Below are positions 26,526-34,551 of a stretch of DNA of 64,000 nt, one piece after another. The notes beneath the pieces are model-generated. The model worked only from the letters and a program-made list of their open reading frames with translations. It was not told where the DNA came from and made no database searches. The DNA is from Flavihumibacter profundi (GTDB lineage: Bacteria; Bacteroidota; Bacteroidia; Chitinophagales; Chitinophagaceae). The position numbers were made by a program, and so were the translations under genes. The DNA lies in NCBI RefSeq assembly GCF_020076305.1, contig NZ_JAIQXE010000004.1, positions 62,001-126,000 of the forward strand, written 5' to 3'. Within the stretch, counting starts at the first letter, position 1. Each line of letters starts with the position of its first letter.

Positions 26526-27653
26526 TTATTTTACGTATTCAAGCACTTTCGAAGTAATGTAATTCAGCTGCTCCTGGTCCAGTTCAGTGTGCATTGGCAG
26601 GGATATAACTCTTTCTGTAAGCCAGTCTGTAACGGGTAATACATAAGATGCGGCTCCGGACGCTGCAAACATTTGCTGCCGGTGTGCCGGAACAGGATAA
26701 TAAATCATGGAAGGCACCTGGTTATCGGCCAGGAATTGGTTCAGTCCATCCCGGTCTACCCCTTCGAGTTGTAAAGTATACTGGTGAAAAACATGCTTAT
26801 TGTTTGCAGCACGGAAAGGCACTGCAATTTTCGGATTGCCCGCAAAAGCGTTGTCATAAAAATCAGCTGCTTTCCGGCGGGCGTTAATATAAGCATCGAG
26901 CCTTGGTAACTTTATATTCAGTACGGCTGCCTGGATGCTGTCAAGCCTGCTGTTACAGCCAACGATATCGTGGTAATACTTTTTACTCTGGCCATGGTTG
27001 GCAACCTTTTTCATTTTATCGGCGAGGGCATCGTCATTAGTACAAATAGCACCGCCATCGCCATAACATCCCAGGTTTTTTGAAGGGAAAAATGATGTAC
27101 AGCCAATAGTGCCTATGCTTCCTGTTTTTTGTTTGCGGCCGTCGCTAAAACAGAAGTCACTGCCGATTGCCTGTGCATTATCTTCAATAACTGCAAGTGA
27201 ATATTTTTTCGCTATGGCCATTATTGCTTCCATATCTGCCGCCTGTCCGTATAAATGAACAGGAACAATTGCCTTTGTTTTCGGGGTGATGGCTTTTTCT
27301 ATAGCAACAGGGTCAATACAAAATGTTTTCGGATCAACATCAACAAAAACCGGTTTCAGTTTTAGCAGGGCCACCACTTCGGTTGTTGCGATATAGGTAA
27401 ACGAGGGCGAAATCACTTCATCGCCGGGCTGCAGGTCTAGTGCCATCATGGCAATCTGCAGGGCATCGGTACCATTAGCACAAGGGATCACATGTTTCAC
27501 ACCAAGATAGGCCGCCAATCCGGCGGCGAAATCCTGCACAGCTTTTCCATTAATAAAAGATGCATTATCTATTACTTCATGAATAGCAGCATCTACTTCC
27601 TGCTTAATTTGCAGGTATTGCTGCTTAAGGTCTACCATTTGAATTGGCCGCAT
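26526..27653 (-). CDS. DegT/DnrJ/EryC1-family sugar aminotransferase (WbpE-like)
   Basis: PLP enzyme of 375 aa that aminates a keto group on a nucleotide sugar. The start MRPIQMVDLKQQYLQIK, ANGTDALQIAMMALDLQPGD, EDNAQAIGSDF and the PLP lysine in FFPSKNLGCYGDGGAI (about residue 192) are typical of WbpE/WecE-type enzymes, which make 2,3-diamino or 4-amino sugars. It is the first gene of the seven-gene nucleotide-sugar operon. The ATG at 27653 is used because the frame upstream runs into the kdtA promoter. Together with the TviB/WbpO-like dehydrogenase it suggests an amino-uronic acid, but the matching oxidase and acetylase are not seen. Confidence 0.88.
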   Translation of the reverse strand: MRPIQMVDLKQQYLQIKQEVDAAIHEVIDNASFINGKAVQDFAAGLAAYLGVKHVIPCANGTDALQIAMMALDLQPGDEVISPSFTYIATTEVVALLKLKPVFVDVDPKTFCIDPVAIEKAITPKTKAIVPVHLYGQAADMEAIMAIAKKYSLAVIEDNAQAIGSDFCFSDGRKQKTGSIGTIGCTSFFPSKNLGCYGDGGAICTNDDALADKMKKVANHGQSKKYYHDIVGCNSRLDSIQAAVLNIKLPRLDAYINARRKAADFYDNAFAGNPKIAVPFRAANNKHVFHQYTLQLEGVDRDGLNQFLADNQVPSMIYYPVPAHRQQMFAASGAASYVLPVTDWLTERVISLPMHTELDQEQLNYITSKVLEYVK

Positions 27654-27680
27654 AATTCTTACCTTCTTTTTAAATGCGCA

Positions 27681-27688
27681 CAAAAATA
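27681..27688 (-). promoter_or_regulatory. Putative -7 element of the nucleotide-sugar operon
   Basis: The minus strand reads TATTTTTG, 27 bases upstream of the DegT gene. It would start a transcript covering all seven genes to 20387. No clear -33 TTTG. Confidence 0.5.
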
Positions 27689-27719
27689 GCAAAATATAGG
27701 TAGGGTGAAAGTTTGAATT

Positions 27720-27727
27720 TAGTTTTG
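27720..27727 (+). promoter_or_regulatory. Putative -7 element for kdtA
   Basis: TAGTTTTG matches TAnnTTTG, 23 bases before the GTG start of kdtA, divergent from the operon promoter at 27681-27688. Confidence 0.5.
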
Positions 27728-27750
27728 CACCACAATAACAATTTGATTTC

Positions 27751-29019
27751 GTGAGCCTTTTACTATATAATTTATTCCTTTTAGTGTATCGGTCAGCCCT
27801 CCACCTGGCTGCAATTTTCAATCCTAAAGCCCGCCTTTGGGTAGATGGCCGCAAGAATTGGCAAAATGCCCTGAAAGTGGCGCTGGGCAAGAAAACCGGC
27901 CCAATAGTCTGGATGCATTGCGCTTCATTGGGTGAGTTTGAACAAGGGCGGCCATTGCTGGAGTTCATCCGGTCAATTTACCCGGGCCATACTATCCTGG
28001 TAACCTTTTTTTCACCTTCAGGCTATGAGATCAGGAAAAACTACCCCGGGGCTGATATCACCTGCTATTTACCGCTGGACGGGGCCAGGACTGCCCGGAA
28101 ATTCATCGAAATGGTTCAACCCGTCCTGGTGTTGTGGATCCGTTATGAATTCTGGTATTACTACCTCCACCGCCTGAAGGCCTTGAAAGTACCGGTATTG
28201 CTGGTATCCGGACTATTCCGGGGAACAGAGCCGTTTTTTCACTGGTACGGAAAGCTGCACCGTTATATGTTATCCTGTTTTACCCACCTTTTCGTACAGA
28301 ATGAGGATTCTGTGGAAAAATTGCGAAAAATTGGCTCTTATTCTGTATCCGTAAGCGGTGATACCCGCTACGACAGGGTTTCAGCAATTGCTGCCCAGTT
28401 TGAACCCTTGCCCCTGATAGAACAGTTTATCAATGGGAAAAAGGCTATTGTGGCCGGTAGTACCTGGCCTGAAGATGAAGAGGAACTGGACCATTTTGCC
28501 AATTCAAACCAGAAACTCCGGTTTATCATTGCCCCGCATGAAATTGGTGAAATGCACCTAAAAGAAATTGAGCAGCTATTTGCGCATTCCATACGGTATT
28601 CTCATTGGGTAAAAAATCCGGTTGCAATGCCGGAAGGTCCTGATACCCCTAATGTGCTGATCATAGACAATATCGGGATGCTGGCCAAATTGTACTATTA
28701 TGCCAGTGTGGCCTATATTGGGGGCGGTTTTGGGGGCGATGGCCTTCACAATATCCTGGAGGCGGCGGTGTATGGGGTACCTGTAATATATGGTCCCGTT
28801 TATGAAAAATTCCCGGAAGCGGTAGACCTGATTGCTGCGGGCGGTTCTTTTACTGTTGAAAGTGCACTGGAACTGGAAGTAAAACTTACTGAATTGCTGG
28901 AAGATGAAAAAGTTCATGCGGAAGCCGCAAGGGCAGCATCTGATTTTGTAAAAAGCCGCAAAGGTGCAACAGCATTGATTTCAAACTATATTCAGGAAAA
29001 CCGTCTTATCACCAATTGA
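27751..29019 (+). CDS. kdtA: 3-deoxy-D-manno-octulosonic acid (Kdo) transferase
   Basis: Inner-membrane glycosyltransferase of 422 aa that adds Kdo to lipid A precursor. It starts with an N-terminal membrane anchor (LLLYNLFLLVYRSALHLAAI), followed by the family stretch GPIVWMHCASLGEFEQGRP, ILVTFFSPSGYEIRKNYP, the VLWIRYEFWYYYL segment and YIGGGFGGDGLHNILEAAVYGVPVIYGP near the C-terminus. The start is GTG. Its last 28 bases overlap a convergent hypothetical gene. It lies beside the sugar operon, consistent with LPS assembly. Confidence 0.94.
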   Translation: MSLLLYNLFLLVYRSALHLAAIFNPKARLWVDGRKNWQNALKVALGKKTGPIVWMHCASLGEFEQGRPLLEFIRSIYPGHTILVTFFSPSGYEIRKNYPGADITCYLPLDGARTARKFIEMVQPVLVLWIRYEFWYYYLHRLKALKVPVLLVSGLFRGTEPFFHWYGKLHRYMLSCFTHLFVQNEDSVEKLRKIGSYSVSVSGDTRYDRVSAIAAQFEPLPLIEQFINGKKAIVAGSTWPEDEEELDHFANSNQKLRFIIAPHEIGEMHLKEIEQLFAHSIRYSHWVKNPVAMPEGPDTPNVLIIDNIGMLAKLYYYASVAYIGGGFGGDGLHNILEAAVYGVPVIYGPVYEKFPEAVDLIAAGGSFTVESALELEVKLTELLEDEKVHAEAARAASDFVKSRKGATALISNYIQENRLITN

Positions 29020-29726
29020 CAAAAATGGTGGACAGCCTCTTTTGAGTCATCCCAGGCGAGTTTAAGTTTAAGTTCCCTTTCTATCCAGTATTCTGCTTCC
29101 TGCAATACATTAAAAGAATTGATGGTTTTGATGCTTCTTTCATACATCACCTCATCACCCCTGAATAGTTCATTAACGAATACAAAACGATCGTTCACGC
29201 CAATTGCCTTTTTCAGGTCACGTAGTGGTTCACGGGTAAGGGTTTCACCCAATTCTATTGAAGATTGTTTCAACTTTTCATTCAGTGATGCACCGTTCTG
29301 GTGGCTGATTACTTCATTGATTTCCCGTATGTCTTTTTGGTGGGCAAGGGTAGGTATCTGCTGCATCAGGTTATGTAACCAATCAGTTTGTTTCTTTGCT
29401 ATTTCCGGTTCAGTTTCCGGAACAGCTTCATCCTGAATAGTCTTTGGCAGCTTTGTGTTAACTTCTGTTTTCGCAGCAACAGGTTCAGCAGGAATAGGCT
29501 GTTCCGCATGCCTGTGAGCACTCGGCATTACGACAGCAACTTTTGTGCTTACGGTCCGGTTAACAAGGGGAAGAACATGGGCCGATAATTCGGCCTCCAG
29601 CAACTGAGCCGTAAGCAGGAGTGATGCTGCATCAGCCTGCTGATTTAGTTGTTCCTGCAACTTATTAATCAGCGCTTTTACTCTTTCCATACGATATGGT
29701 ACTTTTGGGTTAGTATTGGATTTCAT
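28992..29726 (-). CDS. Conserved hypothetical protein, soluble, with proline/glutamate-rich linker
   Basis: A 244-aa protein not assigned to a named family. Residues 10-50 are helical and probably coiled coil (MERVKALINKLQEQLNQQ), residues 75-110 are a low-complexity linker rich in Pro, Glu and Ala, and the C-terminal 120 residues form a helical domain with LGETLTREPLRDLKKAIGVNDRFVFVNELFRGDE, abbreviated here to the DLKKAIGVNDRF motif. No signal peptide or membrane segment. It overlaps kdtA tail to tail by 28 bases. An alternative start is the Met at 29690. Confidence 0.7.
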   Translation of the reverse strand: MKSNTNPKVPYRMERVKALINKLQEQLNQQADAASLLLTAQLLEAELSAHVLPLVNRTVSTKVAVVMPSAHRHAEQPIPAEPVAAKTEVNTKLPKTIQDEAVPETEPEIAKKQTDWLHNLMQQIPTLAHQKDIREINEVISHQNGASLNEKLKQSSIELGETLTREPLRDLKKAIGVNDRFVFVNELFRGDEVMYERSIKTINSFNVLQEAEYWIERELKLKLAWDDSKEAVHHFCQLVIRRFS

Positions 29727-29781
29727 AAAGTTATAACAAAAACTAACGAAAAAAAGGTTTGTCTCAGACTACCAATTATTT

Positions 29782-30168
29782 ATGTTTATAAAACCAGCTC
29801 TATATGTCAGCCGTCATGTTTGGTTAGTTGTTATTCGGAGACCCCTATTTTCCGGTAAAACCGAAGAACTGATCCCTTGCCTACAGCGGGTAAAAAAAGC
29901 CAATCTGAAGGTTGGTATCTTCAGGCAGGTACCAGATGTACGCTTTAGCAAGAAAAATATTGTGTCACACGATGAAATAGCCGTTCAATCCTCCACAAAT
30001 GACAATTCACAAGACATTTTAATTACCAACTTGCATGCCATTTGCGTAAAATGTGGAAATATTGCCTATTAAAGCTAACCGAAATCGGCCATGCAATACC
30101 AGTTTTTACCCGGAGAAACCACGTCTTATCTGCCACTAAATGAAAAATTCTATTACGATAAAGATTAG
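29782..30168 (+). pseudogene. tdk: Thymidine kinase remnant with internal deletion
   Basis: The frame begins MFIKPALYV and keeps the thymidine kinase N-terminus: a P-loop region PLFSGKTEELIPCLQR (first Gly replaced by Arg) and IFRQVPDVRFSKKNIVSHDE. It then jumps from SQDILI straight to NLHAICVKCGNIAY, which is the late zinc-binding part of the enzyme, so about 60 residues with the Walker B and nucleoside site are missing without a frame change. Two in-frame TAA codons follow (30070 and 30076), then PGETTSYLPL and a stop at 30168, matching the usual C-terminus. It cannot be a working kinase. The 96-aa open part might still be expressed, but a decayed gene is far more likely. Confidence 0.8.
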
Positions 30169-30185
30169 TTAATAATATTGCTGAC

Positions 30186-30836
30186 TTGAAATACATCCTC
30201 GCTTTATTTAAAAAAGACCTGTTGCTGGAATTCCGGCACCAATACACATTTTATGGAATTGTGCTGTATGTGGCCAGTACCATCTTTGTACTTTACCTGG
30301 CCATGGGACAACCTGAAAGCCAGGTGTGGAATGGACTTTTCTGGATGATACAGCTCTTTGTTTGCGTTAATGCCGTGGCCAAAAGTTTTCTCCAGGAAAG
30401 CCGGGGCAGGCTTTTGTACTTTTATTCTATTGCCGGGTCAAGGGACTTCATCCTGTCCAAATTACTCTTCAACGCCCTTTTGATGGCATTATTAAGTATT
30501 GTTGGCTGGTTATTATTCAGCCTTCTGCTGGGTAACCCGGTACAAAATGGCTGGCGGTTTATGGGAGTGGCTGTTTTTGGCGGTTTCGGGCTGAGCCTTG
30601 TATTTACTTTTTTATCCGCCATTGCTGCCCGGGCCCAGCAGAATGCGGCATTAATGGCCATCCTTGGATTCCCGCTTATTATTCCACAGCTATTGCTGAT
30701 GATGAAACTGTCCAATACCGCATTTAGTTCTGTATTCCAGGAAAGCCTTACCCAAATTGTTTTACTGCTGGCAGGGCTCGATTTCCTCGTTATCGTATTG
30801 GCAGTCATTTTATTTCCCTTTCTCTGGAAAGACTGA
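30186..30836 (+). CDS. ccmB: Heme exporter protein CcmB
   Basis: Integral membrane subunit of the CcmAB ABC transporter in cytochrome c maturation system I, 216 aa with six hydrophobic segments. It begins LALFKKDLLLEFRHQYTFYG and contains the family stretch FLQESRGRLLYFYSIAGS and LSAIAARAQQNAALMAILGFPLIIP. The start is TTG at 30186; no ATG is available in frame nearby. It follows the tdk remnant; ccmA is not present here, so the ATPase must be encoded elsewhere. ccmC begins 43 bases downstream. Confidence 0.88.
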   Translation: MKYILALFKKDLLLEFRHQYTFYGIVLYVASTIFVLYLAMGQPESQVWNGLFWMIQLFVCVNAVAKSFLQESRGRLLYFYSIAGSRDFILSKLLFNALLMALLSIVGWLLFSLLLGNPVQNGWRFMGVAVFGGFGLSLVFTFLSAIAARAQQNAALMAILGFPLIIPQLLLMMKLSNTAFSSVFQESLTQIVLLLAGLDFLVIVLAVILFPFLWKD

Positions 30837-30853
30837 AACCAACCCAAATACCC

Positions 30854-30861
30854 TAATTTTG
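30854..30861 (+). promoter_or_regulatory. Possible internal promoter ahead of ccmC
   Basis: TAATTTTG matches TAnnTTTG and lies 18 bases before the ccmC ATG. No good -33 element, so this may be chance within an operon. Confidence 0.35.
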
Positions 30862-30879
30862 CCCCACTTATTTCATCCT

Positions 30880-31548
30880 ATGCGACTATCATGGTGGAAA
30901 ATACTTTGTGTCGTTTTGCTGCTGATCGTATCCACCGCCGGGTTTCTCGGGGGTGTTCCAGCAAAACCAATCCTGAATGAAACCATCCGCAACCTGTATT
31001 TCCATGTTGCCATGTGGTTTGGAATGATGATCTTCTTTGGGGTTTCTGTTGTCAACTCAGTAAGGTACCTGCGTACCGGCAATATGCGTTATGACACCTA
31101 TGCTGTGGAATATGCCAATAGCGGTATCCTGTTTGGCCTGCTTGGACTGGTTACCGGCATGATCTGGGCCAATTATACCTGGGGAAAAGCCTGGAGCAAC
31201 GACCCTAAACAAATCGGGGCAGTAATTGCCATCTTAATCTATTTTGCTTACCAGGTATTGCGGAACTCAATGATCGATATTGATAAGAGGGCCCGTATCG
31301 GTGCCGTGTATAACATCTTCGCCTTTGCCATGTTATTTCCAACAATCTGGATCATACCACGTTTGGTAGAAAGCCTTCACCCCGGTGGCATGGGCAATCC
31401 CGCATTAAATACCAATGATATTGATGCCAGGATGCGCATGTTGTTTTATCCGGCTGCTGTGCCTGGCTGGACCTTACTAGGTGTTTGGATTACATCACTT
31501 AGGATTCGCCTGAAATTACTTGAAGAACAAAAACTGAATAATGCGTAA
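30880..31548 (+). CDS. ccmC: Heme handling protein CcmC (cytochrome c assembly)
   Basis: A 222-aa inner-membrane protein with six membrane segments that presents heme to CcmE. It has the tryptophan-rich signature NYTWGKAWSNDPKQ (about residues 98-111) and conserved heme-ligand histidines in LYFHVAMWFGMM and SLHPGG. The ATG at 30880 is preferred because the upstream frame overlaps ccmB's end. It overlaps the ccmD start by eight bases, suggesting coupled translation. Confidence 0.88.
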   Translation: MRLSWWKILCVVLLLIVSTAGFLGGVPAKPILNETIRNLYFHVAMWFGMMIFFGVSVVNSVRYLRTGNMRYDTYAVEYANSGILFGLLGLVTGMIWANYTWGKAWSNDPKQIGAVIAILIYFAYQVLRNSMIDIDKRARIGAVYNIFAFAMLFPTIWIIPRLVESLHPGGMGNPALNTNDIDARMRMLFYPAAVPGWTLLGVWITSLRIRLKLLEEQKLNNA

Positions 31549-31768
31549 AATAATTGCTGCTTTGGGTGCTATGAGCCTTGTGTTATTTTTTAATCTGGCT
31601 GCACTAGCTCAGACAACAATGCCCGACGAACCGGTTCAAATGGCAGATGGGATGCGCTCTAACGGAAAAATTTATGTAGTGGTGGCTGTTGTCATTACCA
31701 TTCTTGCCGGACTTTTCGCTTACCTTATCAGCCTCGATAAGAAAATCAGCAGGCTGGAGAATAAGTAA
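31541..31768 (+). CDS. ccmD: CcmD-like small membrane protein
   Basis: A 75-aa protein with an N-terminal hydrophobic signal-like segment (IIAALGAMSLVLFFNLAALA), a short periplasmic stretch with MADGMRSNGK, and one membrane helix (YVVVAVVITILAGLFAYLISL) ending in charged DKKISRLENK. This topology and its place after ccmC match CcmD-family proteins that help release CcmE from the CcmABC complex. The identification leans on position; sequence conservation in CcmD is low. Confidence 0.75.
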   Translation: MRKIIAALGAMSLVLFFNLAALAQTTMPDEPVQMADGMRSNGKIYVVVAVVITILAGLFAYLISLDKKISRLENK

Positions 31769-31820
31769 ACTTTGCGATTGCTTAAACACATATAAAAAAC
31801 ACATTTCAAAAACCTAACAC

Positions 31821-33239
31821 ATGTCTGGACATCAAGAGTACAGCTTCTTTGGAGCAGTAGAACAGAGTTTTGATAAGGCAGCCAAGTTTACAAACTGGGA
31901 CCTTGGAATCCTGGAACAGATCAAACAATGTAACTCAGTTTACCGCATGCATTTCCCTGTGAAAATCGGTGATAAAATAGAGGTGATAAAGGCCTATCGT
32001 GTGCAGCACTCCCACCACAAAACTCCCTGTAAAGGGGGTATCCGTTTTTCAACTTCGGTTAACCTCGATGAAGTGATGGCACTGGCCGCGCTGATGACCT
32101 ACAAATGCGCTATTGTAAACGTTCCTTTTGGTGGTGCGAAAGGGGGCATTTCCATCGACCCGAAAAAATACACTGCTTATGAACTGGAAAAAATTACCCG
32201 CCGTTACACACATGAACTGATTAAGAAAAACTTTATTGGTCCGGGTACCGACGTACCTGCTCCCGATTATGGAACCGGCGAACGCGAAATGGCCTGGATT
32301 CTCGATACTTACATGAGCATGAAGCCCGGTGAAATTGATGCATTGGGTTGTGTTACCGGAAAACCTGTAACACAAGGTGGTGTACGGGGCCGCAGGGAAG
32401 CGACAGGATTGGGCGTTTTTTATGGTATCCGCGAAGTTTGCGCAATGCCAGATATCATGCAGAAATTAGGACTGGCAATGGGCGTTGCTGGCAAATCTGT
32501 AGTAGTACAGGGCCTGGGAAATGTAGGCTATCATGCCGCAAAATATTTCAGGGAAGGTGGCGCTAAAGTGATTGCAATAGCAGAATATGAAGGCGCTATT
32601 ACAAATGCAGCCGGATTAAATGAAGAAGAGGTATTCCAGCACCGAAAGAAAACAGGATCCATCCTGAATTTCCCGGGTGCAACCAACCTTGCATCATCCA
32701 ATGATGCCCTGGAAATGGCTTGTGATATCCTTATTCCTGCAGCATTGGAAAATGTTGTAAACGGGGATAATGCACCAAGGGTAAAAGCAAAAATAATCGG
32801 AGAAGCCGCGAACGGGCCACTGACGCCGGAAGCTGATGAAATACTGGCTGCAAAAGGCGTCCTGGTTGTTCCGGATATGTACCTGAATGCCGGCGGTGTA
32901 ACCGTATCATATTTCGAATGGCTAAAAAATCTTAGCCATGTCCGTTATGGCAGGTTGGAAAAACGCTTTACAGAGAACCAGAATAAAGATATTATCAACC
33001 AGATTGAAGGGCTGACTGGTAAAAAAGTTGATGATAATGCGAAAGAAAAAATTGAACACGGTGCTGATGAGGTAGACCTGGTATACTCCGGACTGGAAGA
33101 AACAATGATAAATGCAACACGTGAAATCATTGATTGCTGGAAGAAAAATCCGGCTATCCCTGATATGCGCACAGCAGCATATGTTGTAGCCATAAATAAG
33201 GTTGCAACGAGCTATAATGAATTAGGCATATTCCCATAG
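31821..33239 (+). CDS. gdhA: Glu/Leu/Phe/Val-type glutamate dehydrogenase
   Basis: A 472-aa cytoplasmic enzyme that interconverts glutamate with 2-oxoglutarate and ammonia. It has the signature [17 protein letters not shown] (catalytic Lys), the substrate lysine in [29 protein letters not shown], the Rossmann motif [16 protein letters not shown] and the late [15 protein letters not shown]. The length is somewhat above the usual 410-450 because of an insertion near residue 390 ([17 protein letters not shown]). A terminator for it lies inside the convergent gene's coding end. Confidence 0.94.
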   Translation: MSGHQEYSFFGAVEQSFDKAAKFTNWDLGILEQIKQCNSVYRMHFPVKIGDKIEVIKAYRVQHSHHKTPCKGGIRFSTSVNLDEVMALAALMTYKCAIVNVPFGGAKGGISIDPKKYTAYELEKITRRYTHELIKKNFIGPGTDVPAPDYGTGEREMAWILDTYMSMKPGEIDALGCVTGKPVTQGGVRGRREATGLGVFYGIREVCAMPDIMQKLGLAMGVAGKSVVVQGLGNVGYHAAKYFREGGAKVIAIAEYEGAITNAAGLNEEEVFQHRKKTGSILNFPGATNLASSNDALEMACDILIPAALENVVNGDNAPRVKAKIIGEAANGPLTPEADEILAAKGVLVVPDMYLNAGGVTVSYFEWLKNLSHVRYGRLEKRFTENQNKDIINQIEGLTGKKVDDNAKEKIEHGADEVDLVYSGLEETMINATREIIDCWKKNPAIPDMRTAAYVVAINKVATSYNELGIFP

Positions 33240-33246
33240 CGGAACC

Positions 33247-33690
33247 CTACAATTCTTTCCACACCGGCAGTTCCTGGATTGGCTCCAGCCTGCCGGTTTT
33301 TTTTTCAAAAAAATAGGTTTTAGTACCATTGGTAACAACAATGAAACGGACAGGAATTGCAATATTATAGCGCAATACCTGGTGTACAACTGCATCATTG
33401 ATGGCAACATCCATAGACTTACATTCCACCATCAGCCATGGTTGGTGCTGGTAATCATAAACCAGTATATCAAACCGCTTGGTCAATTCACCAATTTTCA
33501 ACTCCTTCTCAATTGCTATTAAAGTGGCTGGATATTTTTTTTCCTGCAGCAGGTATTGCAAAAAATTCTGGCGCACCCATTCTTCCGGGGTAAACGCCAC
33601 CCACTTTTTGCGGGTCTCATCAAATATCTGGCGCTTACCATTTTGTTCACGCCAGCGAAACGGGAAATCAGGAAATTCCAGGGAAATCAT
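33247..33690 (-). CDS. Lone type I restriction HsdR N-terminal domain protein (PD-(D/E)XK type)
   Basis: A 147-aa protein matching the stand-alone HSDR_N_2-like nuclease domain. The PD-(D/E)XK pattern is seen as RFDILVYDYQHQPWLMVECKS, with Asp and the ECK triad around residues 72-90, plus EWVRQNFLQYLL at the front and RFIVVTNGTKTYFF after. No helicase, HsdM or HsdS gene is near, so it is not a restriction system here. Nuclease activity is inferred. Its 3' end hosts the gdhA terminator. A promoter at 33695-33702 predicts a nearly leaderless mRNA. Confidence 0.82.
   Translation of the reverse strand: MISLEFPDFPFRWREQNGKRQIFDETRKKWVAFTPEEWVRQNFLQYLLQEKKYPATLIAIEKELKIGELTKRFDILVYDYQHQPWLMVECKSMDVAINDAVVHQVLRYNIAIPVRFIVVTNGTKTYFFEKKTGRLEPIQELPVWKEL
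33263..33305 (+). terminator. gdhA terminator embedded in the convergent gene
   Basis: ACCGGCAG (33263-33270) pairs with CTGCCGGT (33290-33297), with an inner CTGG/CCAG pairing, followed by a run of nine T from 33297. It lies 24 bases after the gdhA stop but inside the last 20 codons of the HsdR-N gene. Confidence 0.8.
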
Positions 33691-33694
33691 GCAC

Positions 33695-33702
33695 CAAAGC
33701 TA
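33695..33702 (-). promoter_or_regulatory. Putative -7 element for the HsdR-N gene
   Basis: The minus strand reads TAGCTTTG with only four bases between it and the ATG at 33690, so transcription would begin at or near the start codon (leaderless). An ATTG at 33725-33722, 19 bases further upstream, is a near match to the -33 TTTG. Confidence 0.55.
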
Positions 33703-33770
33703 AACTTCGAAACCCGGATAACAATTATTGCCATACCCGTATTATTGGAATTGAATCGTAAATTAGGACT

Positions 33771-34541
33771 ATGAAAACCAAAGAAGAGATCGTTGAAAAC
33801 TGGCTACCCCGTTATACAGGGCAGCCTTTGGAGGCATTTGGTAAATATATCCTGCTCACGAATTTCAGCAATTACGTTGCCTGGTTTGCTCAATGGCATA
33901 ATGTGGAGGTGATAGGCACAGACAGACCCATGCAATGCGCTACAGCTAATAATATTACCATCATCAATTTCGGCATGGGCAGTCCCACAGCTGCTACCGT
34001 GATGGACCTGCTCTCGGCCATTGAACCCAAAGCTGTATTATTCCTTGGCAAATGCGGTGGACTAAAAAAAACCAATAAAGTCGGCGACCTGATATTGCCT
34101 ATTGCCGCCATCCGCGGCGAAGGAACTTCCAATGATTACTTCCCACCCGAAGTGCCTGCCTTACCTGCATTCGCCCTGCAAAAAGCAGTCTCTACAACTA
34201 TCCGTGATCTTGGAGTAGACTACTGGACAGGAACCGTGTATACTACTAACAGAAGGGTTTGGGAACATGACGAACACTTCAAGGAATACCTGAAAAAAAT
34301 AAGGGCTTATGCCATCGATATGGAAACCGCCACTATTTTCTCAGTAGGTTTCTATAATAAAATCCCTACCGGCGCATTACTTCTGGTAAGTGACTCACCC
34401 ATGATACCTGAAGGTGTAAAGACGGAAGAAAGTGATAAAATAGTAACCAGCGAATACGTGGAACGGCATATAAGGATCGGTGTGGATTCCCTGATGCAAC
34501 TGATAAACGAGGGACTAACGGTAAAGCACCTTCGCTTTTAA
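33771..34541 (+). CDS. amn: AMP nucleosidase
   Basis: A 256-aa purine phosphorylase-fold enzyme that hydrolyses AMP to adenine and ribose 5-phosphate. It has the phosphate/ribose-binding FGMGSPTAATVMD, LFLGKCGGLKKTNKVGD and the conserved AIDMETATIFSVGF with the purine-site Glu and Asp, as in the short Bacteroidota Amn group lacking the N-terminal domain of E. coli Amn. It starts 80 bases after the HsdR-N start region and precedes an ABC transporter gene by 10 bases. Confidence 0.88.
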   Translation: MKTKEEIVENWLPRYTGQPLEAFGKYILLTNFSNYVAWFAQWHNVEVIGTDRPMQCATANNITIINFGMGSPTAATVMDLLSAIEPKAVLFLGKCGGLKKTNKVGDLILPIAAIRGEGTSNDYFPPEVPALPAFALQKAVSTTIRDLGVDYWTGTVYTTNRRVWEHDEHFKEYLKKIRAYAIDMETATIFSVGFYNKIPTGALLLVSDSPMIPEGVKTEESDKIVTSEYVERHIRIGVDSLMQLINEGLTVKHLRF

Positions 34542-34551
34542 TATCCTTCTT

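Noticed and set aside
30023-30247. Open frame antisense to the tdk remnant and ccmB start.
   Set aside because: It crosses the tdk remnant and the start of ccmB, both recognised by their sequence; no support for a gene on that strand.
33247-33690. Type I restriction-modification system.
   Set aside because: Only an HsdR N-terminal-type domain is present; no helicase, methyltransferase or specificity gene is nearby.
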